Of a DNA stretch of 64,000 nt, positions 23,646 through 34,261 are shown piece after piece. The stretch lies in assembly GCA_963576475.1 (NCBI GenBank), contig OY754977.1, positions 13,144,743 to 13,208,742 on the forward strand, read 5' to 3'. The position numbers were made by a program, and so were the translations under genes. Position 1 is the stretch's first letter, and each line of letters begins with the position of its first letter. The DNA comes from Molanna angustata (taxonomy: Eukaryota > Arthropoda > Insecta > Trichoptera > Molannidae). Under the pieces are notes generated by a model. The model searched no databases, had not been told where the DNA came from, and saw only the letters and a list, made by a program, of their open reading frames with translations.

Positions 23646-24599
23646 ATGAGACAGTTCTTTAAAACGCAAAATAATATCAATCAGCTGATTTTAAATCAGG
23701 GTTTTAGAGACCCACGGTATTACTAAGGTAAATTTTAATACACGTTGTTTATTTGGGGTCAAAACTAAATATTGGCATCCCTCAGCGTTTCAACTCAAAA
23801 CACGGAACAATGGAAAATACATATTCTTCTTTTTTTCATTTCATCTTTATTTATATGAGTGGTTGAGAATGGTGGGAAACGAAAAATCAAATTATTAATT
23901 TATTGGTCTGAAAAGGAAGCTAAAAGTCGGAACGGAATTTGATTTCCGAGAAAAAAAGAAATAAAATTGCTTTTAAAATGTTATATCGGAAGCACATAGA
24001 GCAATTTGTCTTTTGCAACTGTATGGATTTGGTAAAAACTTCCGTGAAAGCTTTATCCCATGTGGGTTGAGAGACGAGAAAGAAAAATGACAATTCCTAA
24101 GTTTCTCTTACTTAAAAAGGGGCTTGAATTGGACTCTTCATTAAATTAAAACTATCTTGAAAGATGTGGTTGATTAACTCATTTTATGTTTTATGTGTTC
24201 ATTTCTTTACCATCAAAGATATACACAAACAAAGAAATAAAATTTTTATATAGTTCTGGTCATTGAGATTTGATTTCAATATTTATTTAAACTTAGCTGT
24301 ACTTGGTTATTGCATTTTTCAAATTACAATTCACATTTTATAAGCCGAAACGTTTGTTCCATAAATAAATCTTTGTTGAATTTGAAGCATATGATTTCAT
24401 CAAATCTATATTACTCAGTAAAAAAAAAACATCATTATATAAAAAAATGGCATCATGTCAGGTTAAGATGAACAAAAAATAATAATAAAGGTTATACTAA
24501 AGAAAAAACGTACAGTTCCCACAAAAAACAATTTGTGATACATTCAAAGTTCCTAAAAAAGAGGATATTTATAAAAAACGTCAATTTTACAAATTTCAA
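23646..24599. other. Unassigned stretch
   Basis: No feature recognised. Confidence 0.4.
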
Positions 24600-24923
24600 A
24601 AGATAATGTATTGCAAAGGTTGAAAAATATTTATCACTACGATTCCGCAGCGATTTTAAAATTCATAAATTTTGTACTAGACAAATTCAAAACAATTACA
24701 TCTATATGGAAATAAAGAATTTCAATTACTTCCCAGATGAAATAAAACAGATTAATGATTTTAAAATGTTCAAATAAAGACTGAAAAAACATTTCACAAT
24801 ATAAACTGGTGTATGTAATGATGCATGTATTGGATATGACCAAAATTGTTTCGAATACCCGTTTTCTATTGTTTTTTTATGTATATTTGTTTTTTTTTCA
24901 CCGTTGTATAACTATGTATTTAT
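24600..24923 (+). pseudogene. CR1-like LINE, 5' part interrupted by an RTE element
   Basis: The plus frame around 24705-24800 reads KNFNYFPDEIKQINDFKMFK, a stop, RLKKHFTI, typical of the LPxEIKxxxxxxxFKxxLKxxF ending of CR1-like ORF2. The 3' UTR resumes after the nested insertion, at 26395. The frame has decayed. Confidence 0.55.
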
Positions 24924-26394
24924 CATCATCAGCAATGGCGCTACAGCCCGGTGCGAGCCTTGGCCTCCTCAAGAAACTGCCTCCATCCCGCCCTGTCGAC
25001 AGCAAGTCTCCTCCAGTTTGTCTGTCCGATCGCTCTTATATTGCCCTCGATGTCGTCCAGCCATCTCATCCTAGGTCTCCCTCTGCTTCTTCTTCCTTCA
25101 GGACAGGTGTCCAATACTTTCTTTGGGACCCGGTTATCCTCCATTCTACAAACGTGTCCGAGCCAACGTAGACGTTGTATTTTGATGTAATGGACAACGT
25201 TTGGTTCGCCATACATTATTTCTAGCTCGTGGTTAAACCGGATCCTCCAAGATCCTCCTTCACAGGTAGGACCAAATATTTTGCGAAGTATTTTCCTTTC
25301 GAACACCAACAATGCATTTTCGTCCTTCTTGGTCAATGTCCAGCATTCTGATGCATATGTCATGACCGTTCTAAGAAGAGTTTTGTAAATGAGGGTTTTT
25401 GTTTTACGAGAGATGAGTCGTGACCTTAAGTGCTTTAGCAGGCCATAATAGCATCTATTTGCCGCGGCAAGTCTTGCCCTTATTTCCGCACTGGTGTTGT
25501 TGTCCGCTGTAACAAGAGATCCCAGGTATGTGAATGATTCAACGGCTTCTAGCTGATGGGTTCCCACTGATATTGATTCGTTTCTTACGGTGATGCTATT
25601 CAGTGATGCTTTTCTTGTTGCCATATATTTTGTCTTTGAAGCGTTGATCTTTAGACCCATGTTATTGGCTGCAGACTCAAGTCTCAAGAAGTTATCCTTC
25701 ATGCAAGGCAACGTTCTAGATATAATATCGATATCGTCTGCATATGCAAGTAATTGACTTGACTTTCTGAAAATTGTTCCTGTTGTCTCTATGCCTGAGT
25801 CTCTAACAGCTCTTTCCAGGACAATATTAAATAACAAGCATGCCAATGCAGCGCCTTGTCGGAGCCCTCTATATGTTGTGAACTGTTCCGAGGTGCTACA
25901 CTGTATTTTTACACTGCAGTATGTATTGGACATGGTCATTCCGACAAGGCGCACAAGTTTAGGGGGGATGGCCAACTCCATCATTGCCTCGTGGAGCTTA
26001 ATTCTGTTGACACTGTCATATGCAGCTTTGAAGTCCACAAACAGGTGATGTGTTTCAACATTATGCTCCAGCGTTTTTTCGAGTATCTGCCGCAGTGTGA
26101 ATATTTGATCAATGGTTGACCTACCCGGTCGGAATCCACTCTGATATTGTCCCACCATTTCCTCCACAAATGGGAGTAATCTCGTGAATAGGATTCCAGC
26201 AAGTACTTTGTATGCTGTGCACAACAGTGTGATACCTCGGAAGTTTGAGCAGTTCAGAGCACCCCTTTTCTTATGCAAGGGACAGATCAGGCCATTATCC
26301 CAGTCTCTTTGCATTATTTCGGCTTCCCATATTTTATGGATGATTTGATGAAGACTTGAAGCTGCCCTGCTGCCACCATATTTTAATAGTTATT
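24924..26394 (-). mobile_element. 5'-truncated RTE-like retrotransposon, nested
   Basis: It lies on the minus strand with a very short 3' UTR and a (GAT)n-type tail at 24922-24932. The left flank TGTATTTAT (24915-24923) repeats at 26395-26403 on the right, a candidate 9-bp target-site duplication. It splits an older LINE. The body is almost entirely one open frame, implying recent insertion. The endonuclease half is missing through 5' truncation, as is usual for target-primed reverse transcription. Confidence 0.85.
24941..26314 (-). CDS. RTE-like reverse transcriptase, C-terminal 457 codons
   Basis: An uninterrupted minus-strand frame encodes the RT domain and C-terminus of an APE-type non-LTR retrotransposon. 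Visible in order are CPLHKKRGALNCSNFRGITL (fingers), FVDFKAAYDSVN with the first catalytic Asp near residue 94, GLRQGAALACLLFNIVL near 150-165, LLAYADDIDII with the YADD pair near 191-194, then INASKTKYM and TYLGS. The C-terminal block has SECWTLTKKDENALLVFERK, LRWLGHVCRMEDNRVPKK and GRPRMRWLDDIEGNIR. Homology continues upstream of the first Met through about 26385 (KYGGSRAASSLHQIIHKIW), so the Met is not a true start. The APE endonuclease region is absent. All motifs are intact, but the truncated copy cannot move by itself. Confidence 0.9.
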   Translation of the reverse strand: MQRDWDNGLICPLHKKRGALNCSNFRGITLLCTAYKVLAGILFTRLLPFVEEMVGQYQSGFRPGRSTIDQIFTLRQILEKTLEHNVETHHLFVDFKAAYDSVNRIKLHEAMMELAIPPKLVRLVGMTMSNTYCSVKIQCSTSEQFTTYRGLRQGAALACLLFNIVLERAVRDSGIETTGTIFRKSSQLLAYADDIDIISRTLPCMKDNFLRLESAANNMGLKINASKTKYMATRKASLNSITVRNESISVGTHQLEAVESFTYLGSLVTADNNTSAEIRARLAAANRCYYGLLKHLRSRLISRKTKTLIYKTLLRTVMTYASECWTLTKKDENALLVFERKILRKIFGPTCEGGSWRIRFNHELEIMYGEPNVVHYIKIQRLRWLGHVCRMEDNRVPKKVLDTCPEGRRSRGRPRMRWLDDIEGNIRAIGQTNWRRLAVDRAGWRQFLEEAKARTGL

Positions 26395-26580
26395 TGTATT
26401 TATGGTATTATCAAATATCAAATGATTCCCTCATCAAGCACAATGCTTTAATCTTTTTGATGAGGTAAAGCAATAATTTTACCATAGTATATCATTATGT
26501 ATTTAATTAATTATTTTGTAATATTATTATAAAAACAGATGTTAAATAAATAAATAAATAAGTAAATGTTTTGTTAAAAA
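26395..26580 (+). mobile_element. Interrupted LINE, 3' UTR and tail
   Basis: Resumes the LINE of 24600-24923 after the RTE insertion. It holds a hairpin CCTCATCAA/TTGATGAGG (26429-26465) and ends in an (AAAT)n tail at 26546-26568. Confidence 0.6.
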
Positions 26581-28800
26581 AGCTGGTAGATAATATTTAA
26601 ATATATTGTTTGATTTCCATCGATAATGAACCATATTATATGAGATATAAACATTTTTAATATAAAACTTTTTTTATTTATTTTTTCTTTGAATAAATCT
26701 TGAAAATATGTACGAGTGAGATTTTCACATAGAAGGAGTTATTGCGATGTTACATGGAGCTAAAGAGAAAAAATATTTCTGTGAGTTAATTGGGTTATTA
26801 ATCTTACACCCGTTTTAAGAATATCACATTTTTCCTTCACCCTTATAATCTTACATTTCAATTATCAGGATATCATAAGTATTCTCCCAATTACATGGGT
26901 TCATGGATACTCGTAATGTAATATATATTTGCCGGATGTGTAAGCTTCTTGTCTGACCTTTCTTCTTGACAAATTTTCAAAGAAATGTTTTTGGGAGAAT
27001 TACATTGATTTTATGTTCTCTTATAATTTATCCTATCCTAGCAGTCTCGATGATTATTTTTTAATTAGAAATAAGGTCGACGAAAAAAATTAATTTTACA
27101 AAGACTTAAAGTAAATAAATAGAAAACCATCAAAGTATTAAACCAGATTGCGATCTTGAATAAAAAATGTTGATAAAAATATATAAAATCATAAGAGTAA
27201 ATGTTTTTTGGAAACAATTTTTTTTGTGTTTTAAACCTCATAGAAAGATAAATTAAATACGTGATAAATTCTTGAACCCGTGTTTTCGATTTCCGCGAAA
27301 AATCTTAAAAACGTATAAATCAGTACTCGATTATAATCTAATCTTAATCTGTATTCATCCAATCATAAAAATTCGTAAAGACCAAGGTAGCATGAAATTG
27401 TATAAATTTTCGTATGAATTAACATAATTAATTAGTTAATTTTAACCAAAAGCTTTATGTACAGCTCTGCTGAATAGATTGTGAATAGAATGAAGAAATA
27501 GTGACTCACGTAGGAAGAATGTTAAGCTAACATGAAATTATATATCCTGCTTATTTCTCATCTCTTCAACATCTTTCTTCCGCGCATTGACATAGTCATT
27601 TCTAATCCGTCCTGGAGTACGTTCACAGAGAACGCCGAGTGCACTTAGTGACTCTCTTAGCCGTTCATAATGACCGGAAACAGACGCTCTCAAGACACTT
27701 TATCGTGTTCAGATTGAAGGTCAAATATACGCTCCAAATGCTCTGTAAAATAGTCGGATAAAAAACGCTCTGACAGTTAGAGTATCTGTTGATCTCTTTT
27801 TTATCTGTGGTCAGATAGCTTTGTTTTTTTCTGTAGAGTCTGTTATGTCAGTTGACGTATCTGATAATAATATGCATTAACTAAATTCAATTTAAAAAAT
27901 ATCACTCAAAAGTTTCCAATAAAAGGTCAGAGAGCATTATTTACCCCACTGCCCCATTATTGTTTATCGATGAAAATATAACCTAAAAAGACACATGGAT
28001 GATAAATGACATATGGCATCTAAAACGCTCCATGCTGTGTTTAGATTCAAATGCCGCTCGAAATCGTTCAGTGAGATTGGTGTGAAAAATGACATAATCT
28101 GCAACTTTAGGTACATCCGACACTCAACTTCAAGTGTTCTATCTGAACGCCCGGATAATGAAGTGCTTGCTTTGAAATAATAATATATACATATCTCGTC
28201 TTAAAAAACTCAATTGTGATTTTTAACAAATTACATAATAGCTTTCTTTATACAATTTTTGAAGCAGTTTCAAATAATTCAGCTTAAATTAAAAATATTT
28301 ACAAATATTTACAAATATTTGCTTAAATTAATAATTGAAGAATGATTTGAAATATCAGTTTAATTGAAATAACCGAGGTAGACACAATTTTATATCAACG
28401 GAAGCATGAATATTATATTAAAGTGTTTAAAAAGTATTTTTATTATTTCCCACATTTTTTATGATAACAACATTAAAATATAAAAGATCTCACCAACTTA
28501 ATAAGGTAATGGGTTTCTATGGCATAAAAATATAATTATCTAAACTTATCTGTCTAACAATGGAAAAGATATAAACATTACAATTATCACATACAAAGAC
28601 AACAGAACCGAACAAAATTAGGATAAAAAAACAATAGCGACACCTAAAAAAAATAGTAAAAGGAATAAAATAGAAACAGAAAGAAGATTGAATGAAACAT
28701 TATTCGCTAAAAATGAATGATTGTTAATTTGATAAGAATTGAATCCAATAAAGTATTGGGGCAAGTGATTAAAAATATAATATTTTAAATAGGTTCCATT
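26581..28800. other. Unassigned 2.2-kb stretch
   Basis: 27560-28150 is less AT-rich, with several ACGCTC and GCTC motifs, possibly an old MITE, but no inverted termini could be fixed. No coding motif was recognised. Confidence 0.4.
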
Positions 28801-28804
28801 TTAT

Positions 28805-28870
28805 AAGGTCATGGACAGGTCTTTCGCTGGTGAACCCACATTGTGGTATATGCCGTGATGGTATGAATGA
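28805..28870 (+). mobile_element. RTE-like (TATG tail) 3' end
   Basis: CACATTGTGGTATATGCCGT followed by GATGGTATGAATGAAT matches the terminal GGGACATGGCGTGATGGTATG of the copies at 50318-50550 and 50786-52515. It is a very short 5'-truncated copy. Confidence 0.55.
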
Positions 28871-29513
28871 ATAATACCTACATTCATTTGAAGTAGGTAT
28901 TCTTTTTTTATATTTTGGGTGAGTAAAATAGATCAGTAATATACAATGAATATTTATATTTGTAGATAGGTATCTGTATCCTTACTCGAATATTCACTCT
29001 GAATAAATTCCTCTTTCAAAGATTGACAAAATCCTTGTCCTATTTCCCGGAGAGAAAAATATATTATCAGTTGTCATTTCCAAAGGTTGACATTAAAATA
29101 TGAGAATTCTCCTTCAATAAATTGTCCAAATTTATGGTTCGTGTTAAATATAAAATAGGAATAAACCTACTTTGAAGGAATATTTGTTTTCCTTATTTTA
29201 TATGTACATGTTGACTCATACGAAACATTACCCATCATGTTGAGTAACTAGGATAGTGTACAAACAATTCACGACGCATGACGACTAATAAATTATATAA
29301 CATATATTATGAAGGTACTTCGTAACAGATAAGATACGTATTTGCTTTCTATTCACGTTTCACATAGTTGTTGCAAATGCCAACATTTGTTTTTAGTCAA
29401 AAAAGCGGATATCTGTAAAATAAATAACTTTCTCGATAAAATTGATTAAAAATCAAAATTTATACTTTTAATTACATAAGTCATAGTATAAGTCATATTA
29501 TTTGTCGGCTTTT
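28871..29513. other. Unassigned stretch
   Basis: No feature recognised. Confidence 0.4.
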
Positions 29514-29711
29514 GTGGCTCAGTTGGTTTGGGTATCTAACTGCTGATCCAAAGGTCCCGGGTTCGATTCTTGGTGGAGACACAGTTTTTAATTGTATTTT
29601 CAGTCTGGATCTGTGAGATGATTAATATCGCAAGCCTCCAGAATGTGGCAACTTGTTATTGGATCCGTGTCAAATAAATATTTGGCTAAAAGGCTGTTTT
29701 TTAATAAATTG
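29514..29711 (+). mobile_element. SINE-B copy 1 (tRNA-derived)
   Basis: Starts GTCGGCTTTTGTGGCTCAGT, with an A-box-like TGGCTCAGTTGG and a B box at 29559-29571 (GGGTTCGATTCTT), then GGTGGAGACACAG. The body has ATTAATATCGCAAG and CCAGAATGTGGCAACTTG, then TTATTGG and CAAATAAATATTTG. Four further copies occur at 35482, 42359, 47163 and 57925. Confidence 0.9.
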
Positions 29712-30489
29712 TTGTCTTTTTACAGGTGTCTGTCGAAGGCTTTTCACCAAACAAAGTGTCAAAAAAAATCGCTTTGTACTATTTATCGCTTAGTACTTTA
29801 ACACATTAAAGGCTGTTATCTCTGAAAGCCACCACAAATCAGGGTTTCTAATCATCTAATCATTGATACCTGCTGTGTTTGATTATTGTAGTACATCTAA
29901 AAAAAACTGAATTTAGAGACATACAATTTGTATGACGATATACATTGGGTATACAATATCTATGGGGACTCTCAATAGTTTGATACTTAATCTCCAAACA
30001 TCCGTAAATACCATCGAGCTGTTTACATATTCGGGGTACAAAAAAAGGAATGTCCTCCACAATATCCTGACTTGACATAAATGTTTTGTAAAGAAAGCTA
30101 AATATCTTAAAATATTCAATTAATAAACAAAGGGGGTTTTATTATTATTTTTTGAATTTATTAATAGAATCATTTACAATGAACATATTAATAAAAATAA
30201 ATAAGGTAAACAAGTTCCATGATATATTTTAAAATAACCCTCTTTAATTGAGATAAAATCTCGTGTTAAAAAGGGGAGTATATATATATTGTAATTTTGC
30301 ATTCACCAACCATTGCAGATCTACTAAATAAAACATAAAGCATCTTATCACTAAGGTTAACATTTATTTAAAGACACATAAATAATTTACATGTAAGGAT
30401 TGTGTAAAAAGGTTAAATATATTTTCAAAAAAAAAATAAAAAGCTACACAAAGACAAGAATGAAATAAACAAAAAAATAAATTAATACA
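29712..30489. repeat. Diverged piece of repeat Y, otherwise unassigned
   Basis: 29930-30090 contains GGGGACTCTCAATAGTTTGA, TACTTAATCTCCAAACATCC and AATGTCCTCCACAATATCCTGAC. In either orientation these match segments of the repeat-Y loci at 33010-33140 and 47040-47160. Confidence 0.45.
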
Positions 30490-30650
30490 ATCTTTTGATT
30501 TTATTCATCAATGAATTTTAATTTTTTTTTTTTGAGTCTAAGACTCAAAGGGAGTTCATTAAACCACTTAGTACCTTTATAATTATAGAAATGTTGTGAG
30601 GTAGTTGTACGTAAAAGAGGGATGGTAATACATCCTTATGAATTTATTCT
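30490..30650 (-). pseudogene. LINE ORF2 C-terminal fragment
   Basis: The minus frame reads GCITIPLLRTTTSQHFYNYK, then GTKWFNELPLSLRLKKKKLK before a stop. This is the YKGxKxWNxLPxxLR ending of CR1/jockey-like proteins. No catalytic region remains. Confidence 0.6.
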
Positions 30651-31616
30651 GCTACTTATAGAAAATGACAATTGGTGTGAATTTGTAAGAATATATTTAT
30701 GAATTTGATAAGAACGACATTTTTTATAGATATTTACAACAGTTGAAACATTGAATTCTTGAATAGCATTGTTATTTTGGAATGTATTCTTCAACTATTC
30801 ATACTGTCGCTATCGATTATGCAATTACTAATATAAAAATGATTGAAATTTATTAATAGTGTAAGTGAGAACTAAAGTGTAAACGGATCATTTTTTTTAC
30901 TTCAATATTTCCTGCAATTTTGATACCGTCATTATAAAATTTCAAAGCTGTCTATTGAATTCAACAACAATATCATAAATTTGACATAGTTTGCTCAAAA
31001 ATGTGTTTTTTTTTTGTCTAAGGAAACATTCGTTTTTAACATATAATATGGCGCAATATCGAATTCCGATAATGCAATTCTCTATATTACAGAAAAATAA
31101 AACACAAAAGATTTCTCATAAAGAGAGCTGTGAGCATCCAATTACATTCAGACGCGAAAAGGCATTTCGCCATCTTGCCATTAAGTTTCCACTTAAAAAT
31201 AAATTTCATCTTGCGCGATATGAAGGACTCTACGAAAGCTGGTTGATTTACAGTAGTTGAAATAAAATCATTAACTTTATAATATCACATGAGGTTGTAT
31301 AATTCAGGTTCTCGATGAGCATCGTTCGTAATAAAATAATGGAGATTTAGCTCTAGGTTTTGTTAAATTTAAACCAAGAGAAATAATCTTCCAAATGAGC
31401 ATACATATATTATTGACATTGTGCTATAACAAAGTTAAGATATGCATATGATTATGCAATTAGAAAACATATTTAATTAATATTTTTTTATTATTATTTT
31501 GGGGTTCTGGTAGAGGGTCAAAAGTAGCAATGAATATTTTTTTTTTTAGAGTAACAGTATCCAAATAAGCAACTTTTATAATTCCTTTCATATGTGGATT
31601 CGAAAAAAAATTGTAC
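30651..31616. other. Unassigned stretch; possible right end of repeat Y
   Basis: 30785-30815 (TTCTTCAACTATTCATACTG followed by TCGCTATCGA) resembles the right terminus of the TIR element at 47447-47509. ORF 30991-31260 has no recognised motif. Confidence 0.4.
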
Positions 31617-31650
31617 GGCCCAGCCTAATGTGAGGTGATGGTATGAAAGT
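31617..31650 (+). mobile_element. Possible RTE (TATG tail) 3' end
   Basis: CCTAATGTGAGGTGATGGTA followed by TGAAAGTATG resembles the terminal part of the TATG-tailed RTE family. It is too short for certainty and directly precedes the MITE. Confidence 0.3.
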
Positions 31651-31664
31651 ATGAAAACCAATAA

Positions 31665-32078
31665 AGGCCTCTGCATACGGGACGGGGCGACGACGTGGAC
31701 GGGACGGGGCGACGACGTGGACGGGACGGGGGCGGGACGTGGTGTTACGAAACCATGTATGCATACTGCATACGCTCCGTGACAGCGACGTGGACGTGAC
31801 GTGCTAGTGTTGATAACACAACACGTACGTCACTACTCAGCTCTCCGGAGCAACTGTAATTATTGCCATGCATACGCAACGGGGCGTGGACGGAGCATGG
31901 CGGGACGGGGCGGGGACGTGCAAAACATCGTCCGCGACGATGTTTTTTCCCGCTTCGTCCTTCTTCGTCCACGCCATTTCGTACACGTTCGTATACCTAC
32001 ATTTTATATGAAACGATGTTTCAAAAAAACACGTCCCGTCCCGTCCACGTCGTCGCCCCGTCCCGTATGCAGCGGCTT
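31665..32078. mobile_element. GC-rich MITE with TAA target duplication
   Basis: The left end CTGCATACGGGACGGGGCGA continues CGACGTGGACGGGAC, and the right end is its reverse complement, giving terminal inverted repeats of about 45 bp with few mismatches. TAA flanks both sides (31662-31664 and 32079-32081), as in PIF/Harbinger elements. The 414-bp element is strongly GC- and CpG-rich in an AT-rich region. The left end repeats the GACGTGGACGGGACGGGGCG motif in tandem. No transposase is encoded, and the overlapping ORFs are artefacts. Confidence 0.8.
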
Positions 32079-32081
32079 TAA

Positions 32082-32876
32082 ATTAGATATTGATGCAGAA
32101 AAATTAGGTAGGTATCACATTTCAAAATCATGAATAATTATTATGATAGCGCTGATTATGAAACACTTCTAAATAACGGCTCTTACCCAAAATGTCTATT
32201 ATTAGAATTTCATTTTGAAATTGTCGAGAGAATTATCTCATTTGAAAGTTTTATTTATTAGTAAATATTGATGCAAAACAGGGTTCGTACCGCCTATTGG
32301 AGCTTACCATGAATAACTAAGTTTAGCCGTCACAGTCTAATATTATTTGGCGAGTTGGATTTATTCATCATTTCGGTTAAAGTAGCCACCCCCCCCCCAC
32401 CCCACACCTTGTCTGAAGCCAGTTTGGGTGGGATTCTCTAATGGCACCCCATCTTTACTTAACCGTCACAAGTTGACTCCGAGTAACTAGTTACAAACTG
32501 CGATTTATAATATCGCCCATATGGTTGGTTGGCTTCCTCGCTAAATACGTCCCGACACTCAAGAAGTCAAGGCGTGTATTATCTCGTAAATTTAAATAGT
32601 TCATATTTTTAAAAACTAATAGCTTAACGTTGTTAAGAAAATGATTTTTTGAAAATATTTTTACTCTGCTAATTACTTGATGTTGTCAAAACATAATTTT
32701 TAATTCAGTTTTATTTTCACTGAAGTAATACATATTTTTCATTCTGCTCAAGACGTGTATAGACGTTGTACAGTACAAAACTTCGCTTATAATTTACAGT
32801 GGTTCAAACTACGTATTTTGAAAATTATTTTACTGTATAAAAATGTTGGTAAATACGTCGTGCTGTATTAACCGCT
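32082..32876. other. Unassigned stretch with poly-C tract
   Basis: An 11-C run is at about 32390-32400. AGACGTGTATAGACGTTG at 32752-32769 matches the ACGT-type palindromes at 34103-34251. Confidence 0.5.
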
Positions 32877-33760
32877 GGTTGCATGTAACACATGAGATCC
32901 AACTGTCGATGGCGAATAGCTGAAGAATACTTTTCAAACTATAAACTCTTAAATCCAAATTATTGAATTATTTAAAAATATTTTGTTTTCTATACAAAAC
33001 ATGTAGGTATGTTTGTCAGGATAGGATAGAATGGAGGTCAGTAGTTTTTTCCTATCCAGAATATGAAAACAGATTGATGGTATATGTGTATGTTTGGAAA
33101 TAAACTATCAAACTGTTGAGAGTCCCCGTAGGTATCGTGTAGTGTATACTGTCATATAAATTGTCTGAAACGATGCCGTCACCAAATGAAATTTTTATAA
33201 AAATGTTAAAATAATTGAGCTATACTACTATCGTGTGCCTATTTTCAATTGACAGCTGGAGACCCAGATAACAAGAAGCAGTCTGCGACTGAAAAAAACA
33301 GGTCTTCGGCCTAAAACCAAAGGAAGAAGAAGAAGAATTAAATTATCTTGTTGGAGTGTTTCGGCGTTTTTCGATATTTTTATTAAAATTGGAAATATAG
33401 GCAGTTGAACACATTAATTAGTAAAAAAGTGAGAAACCCTGAACTGATAAAAAAAAGATAATAATGTTTTTAGGCATAAAATTTTTTATACTTTCTGAAA
33501 TTTTATGCTCTGTGCATTGAGTAGATCCAAAGTATAAAGGAGGGACGGACACACACTCACTCAATTTTCTACTCTGAATTTTGAGTTAATGCATATTTAT
33601 AACATACGAGTATATGGCGCGAAGCTTCTATGTTGGGGTTTTTTGACTTCAAAGTTGAATAAAACATGAATAAATCTCGCAGATCTTGGCTTGAAACTTT
33701 GTCGACCTCTTATGAGAAATACATTCTCTTGAACCAATCGACAGTTGGACTATATAAATA
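32877..33760. mobile_element. Repeat Y copy (CAACTGTCGAT termini)
   Basis: The left end TTGCATGTAACACATGAGAT continues CCAACTGTCGATGGCGA as in the element at 46403-47509. The right portion, ending CCAATCGACAGTTGGA near 33755, matches 47785-47835. A GAA-tailed RTE end lies inside at 33243-33340. The match in order to the 46.4-47.8 kb locus shows one family. Confidence 0.65.
33243..33340 (+). pseudogene. RTE-like 3' end with (GAA)n tail, inserted in repeat Y
   Basis: One frame reads TAGDPDNKKQSATEKNRSSA and a stop, then (GAAGAA)n. It is a short 5'-truncated copy from an RTE-type element. Confidence 0.5.
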
Positions 33761-33785
33761 CTCAAAATAAACACCTGATGATGGA

Positions 33786-34060
33786 CTCTCCAACCCGAGT
33801 GCCTGGTTTTGACCTGCCACGGAGGGTTTGGGTACAGAAAAACAGAGTGAGAACCGAGCAGTGCTGCTGCAAATACTTATTCTGAAGGAGGGGAAATTGG
33901 GATATTCCTGACTATGAGTGTGGAGCTGAGCTATCGGTAAAACACGTGGTGCAAGACTGCAAGCTTTAGAAATGTATTGGAAGCCTCCAAGACATCCACG
34001 ATGCGAAACCAGAGGCAGTGAACTGGCTCTCAGTGCTGGAACCGAAAAATTAAACATTGA
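33786..34060 (+). pseudogene. LINE ORF2 C-terminus, second family
   Basis: In one plus frame: VWVQKNRVRTEQCCCKYLF, a stop, then DIPDYECGAELSVKHVVQDC and GSLQDIHDAKPEAVNWLSVL before the final stop. This is the RTGxxxCxxxLxxWG...CxCGxxxxxxHxxxxC...GSLQDLHxxxPEAVxW ending of jockey/CR1-like proteins. Two in-frame stops show decay. It differs from the 20780-21054 family. Confidence 0.7.
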
Positions 34061-34102
34061 TATAAAACCATACGAAAAGTAAAGTAAATTAAGTATCTAA
34101 GT

Positions 34103-34251
34103 GACGTGTATAGACGTTACCACACGATAAATGTATTCGGCGCGAGACGTGTGAGGACGTCGTATAGTATAATTCAAATGACGTGTATAAACGTCACCAT
34201 TTGTTAATAACATTGTGTCCAAGTGGGTTGACGTCTATAGACGTCAAATTA
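34103..34251. repeat. Cluster of ACGT palindromes
   Basis: GACGTGTATAGACGTT (34103), GACGTGTATAAACGTC (34180) and a perfect GACGTCTATAGACGTC (34229-34246 region) occur within 150 bp. A fourth copy is at 32752. Function is unknown. Confidence 0.6.
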
Positions 34252-34261
34252 AAAAAAAATA

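Noticed and set aside
27540..28150. Possible MITE or exon in a less AT-rich patch
   Set aside because: No matching termini, target duplication or protein motif could be established.
31745..32133. ORFs across the GC-rich element
   Set aside because: They arise from GC-rich inverted repeats with few stops and have no motif.
33710..34057. 115-codon minus-strand ORF
   Set aside because: It is the antisense shadow of a LINE C-terminus readable on plus.
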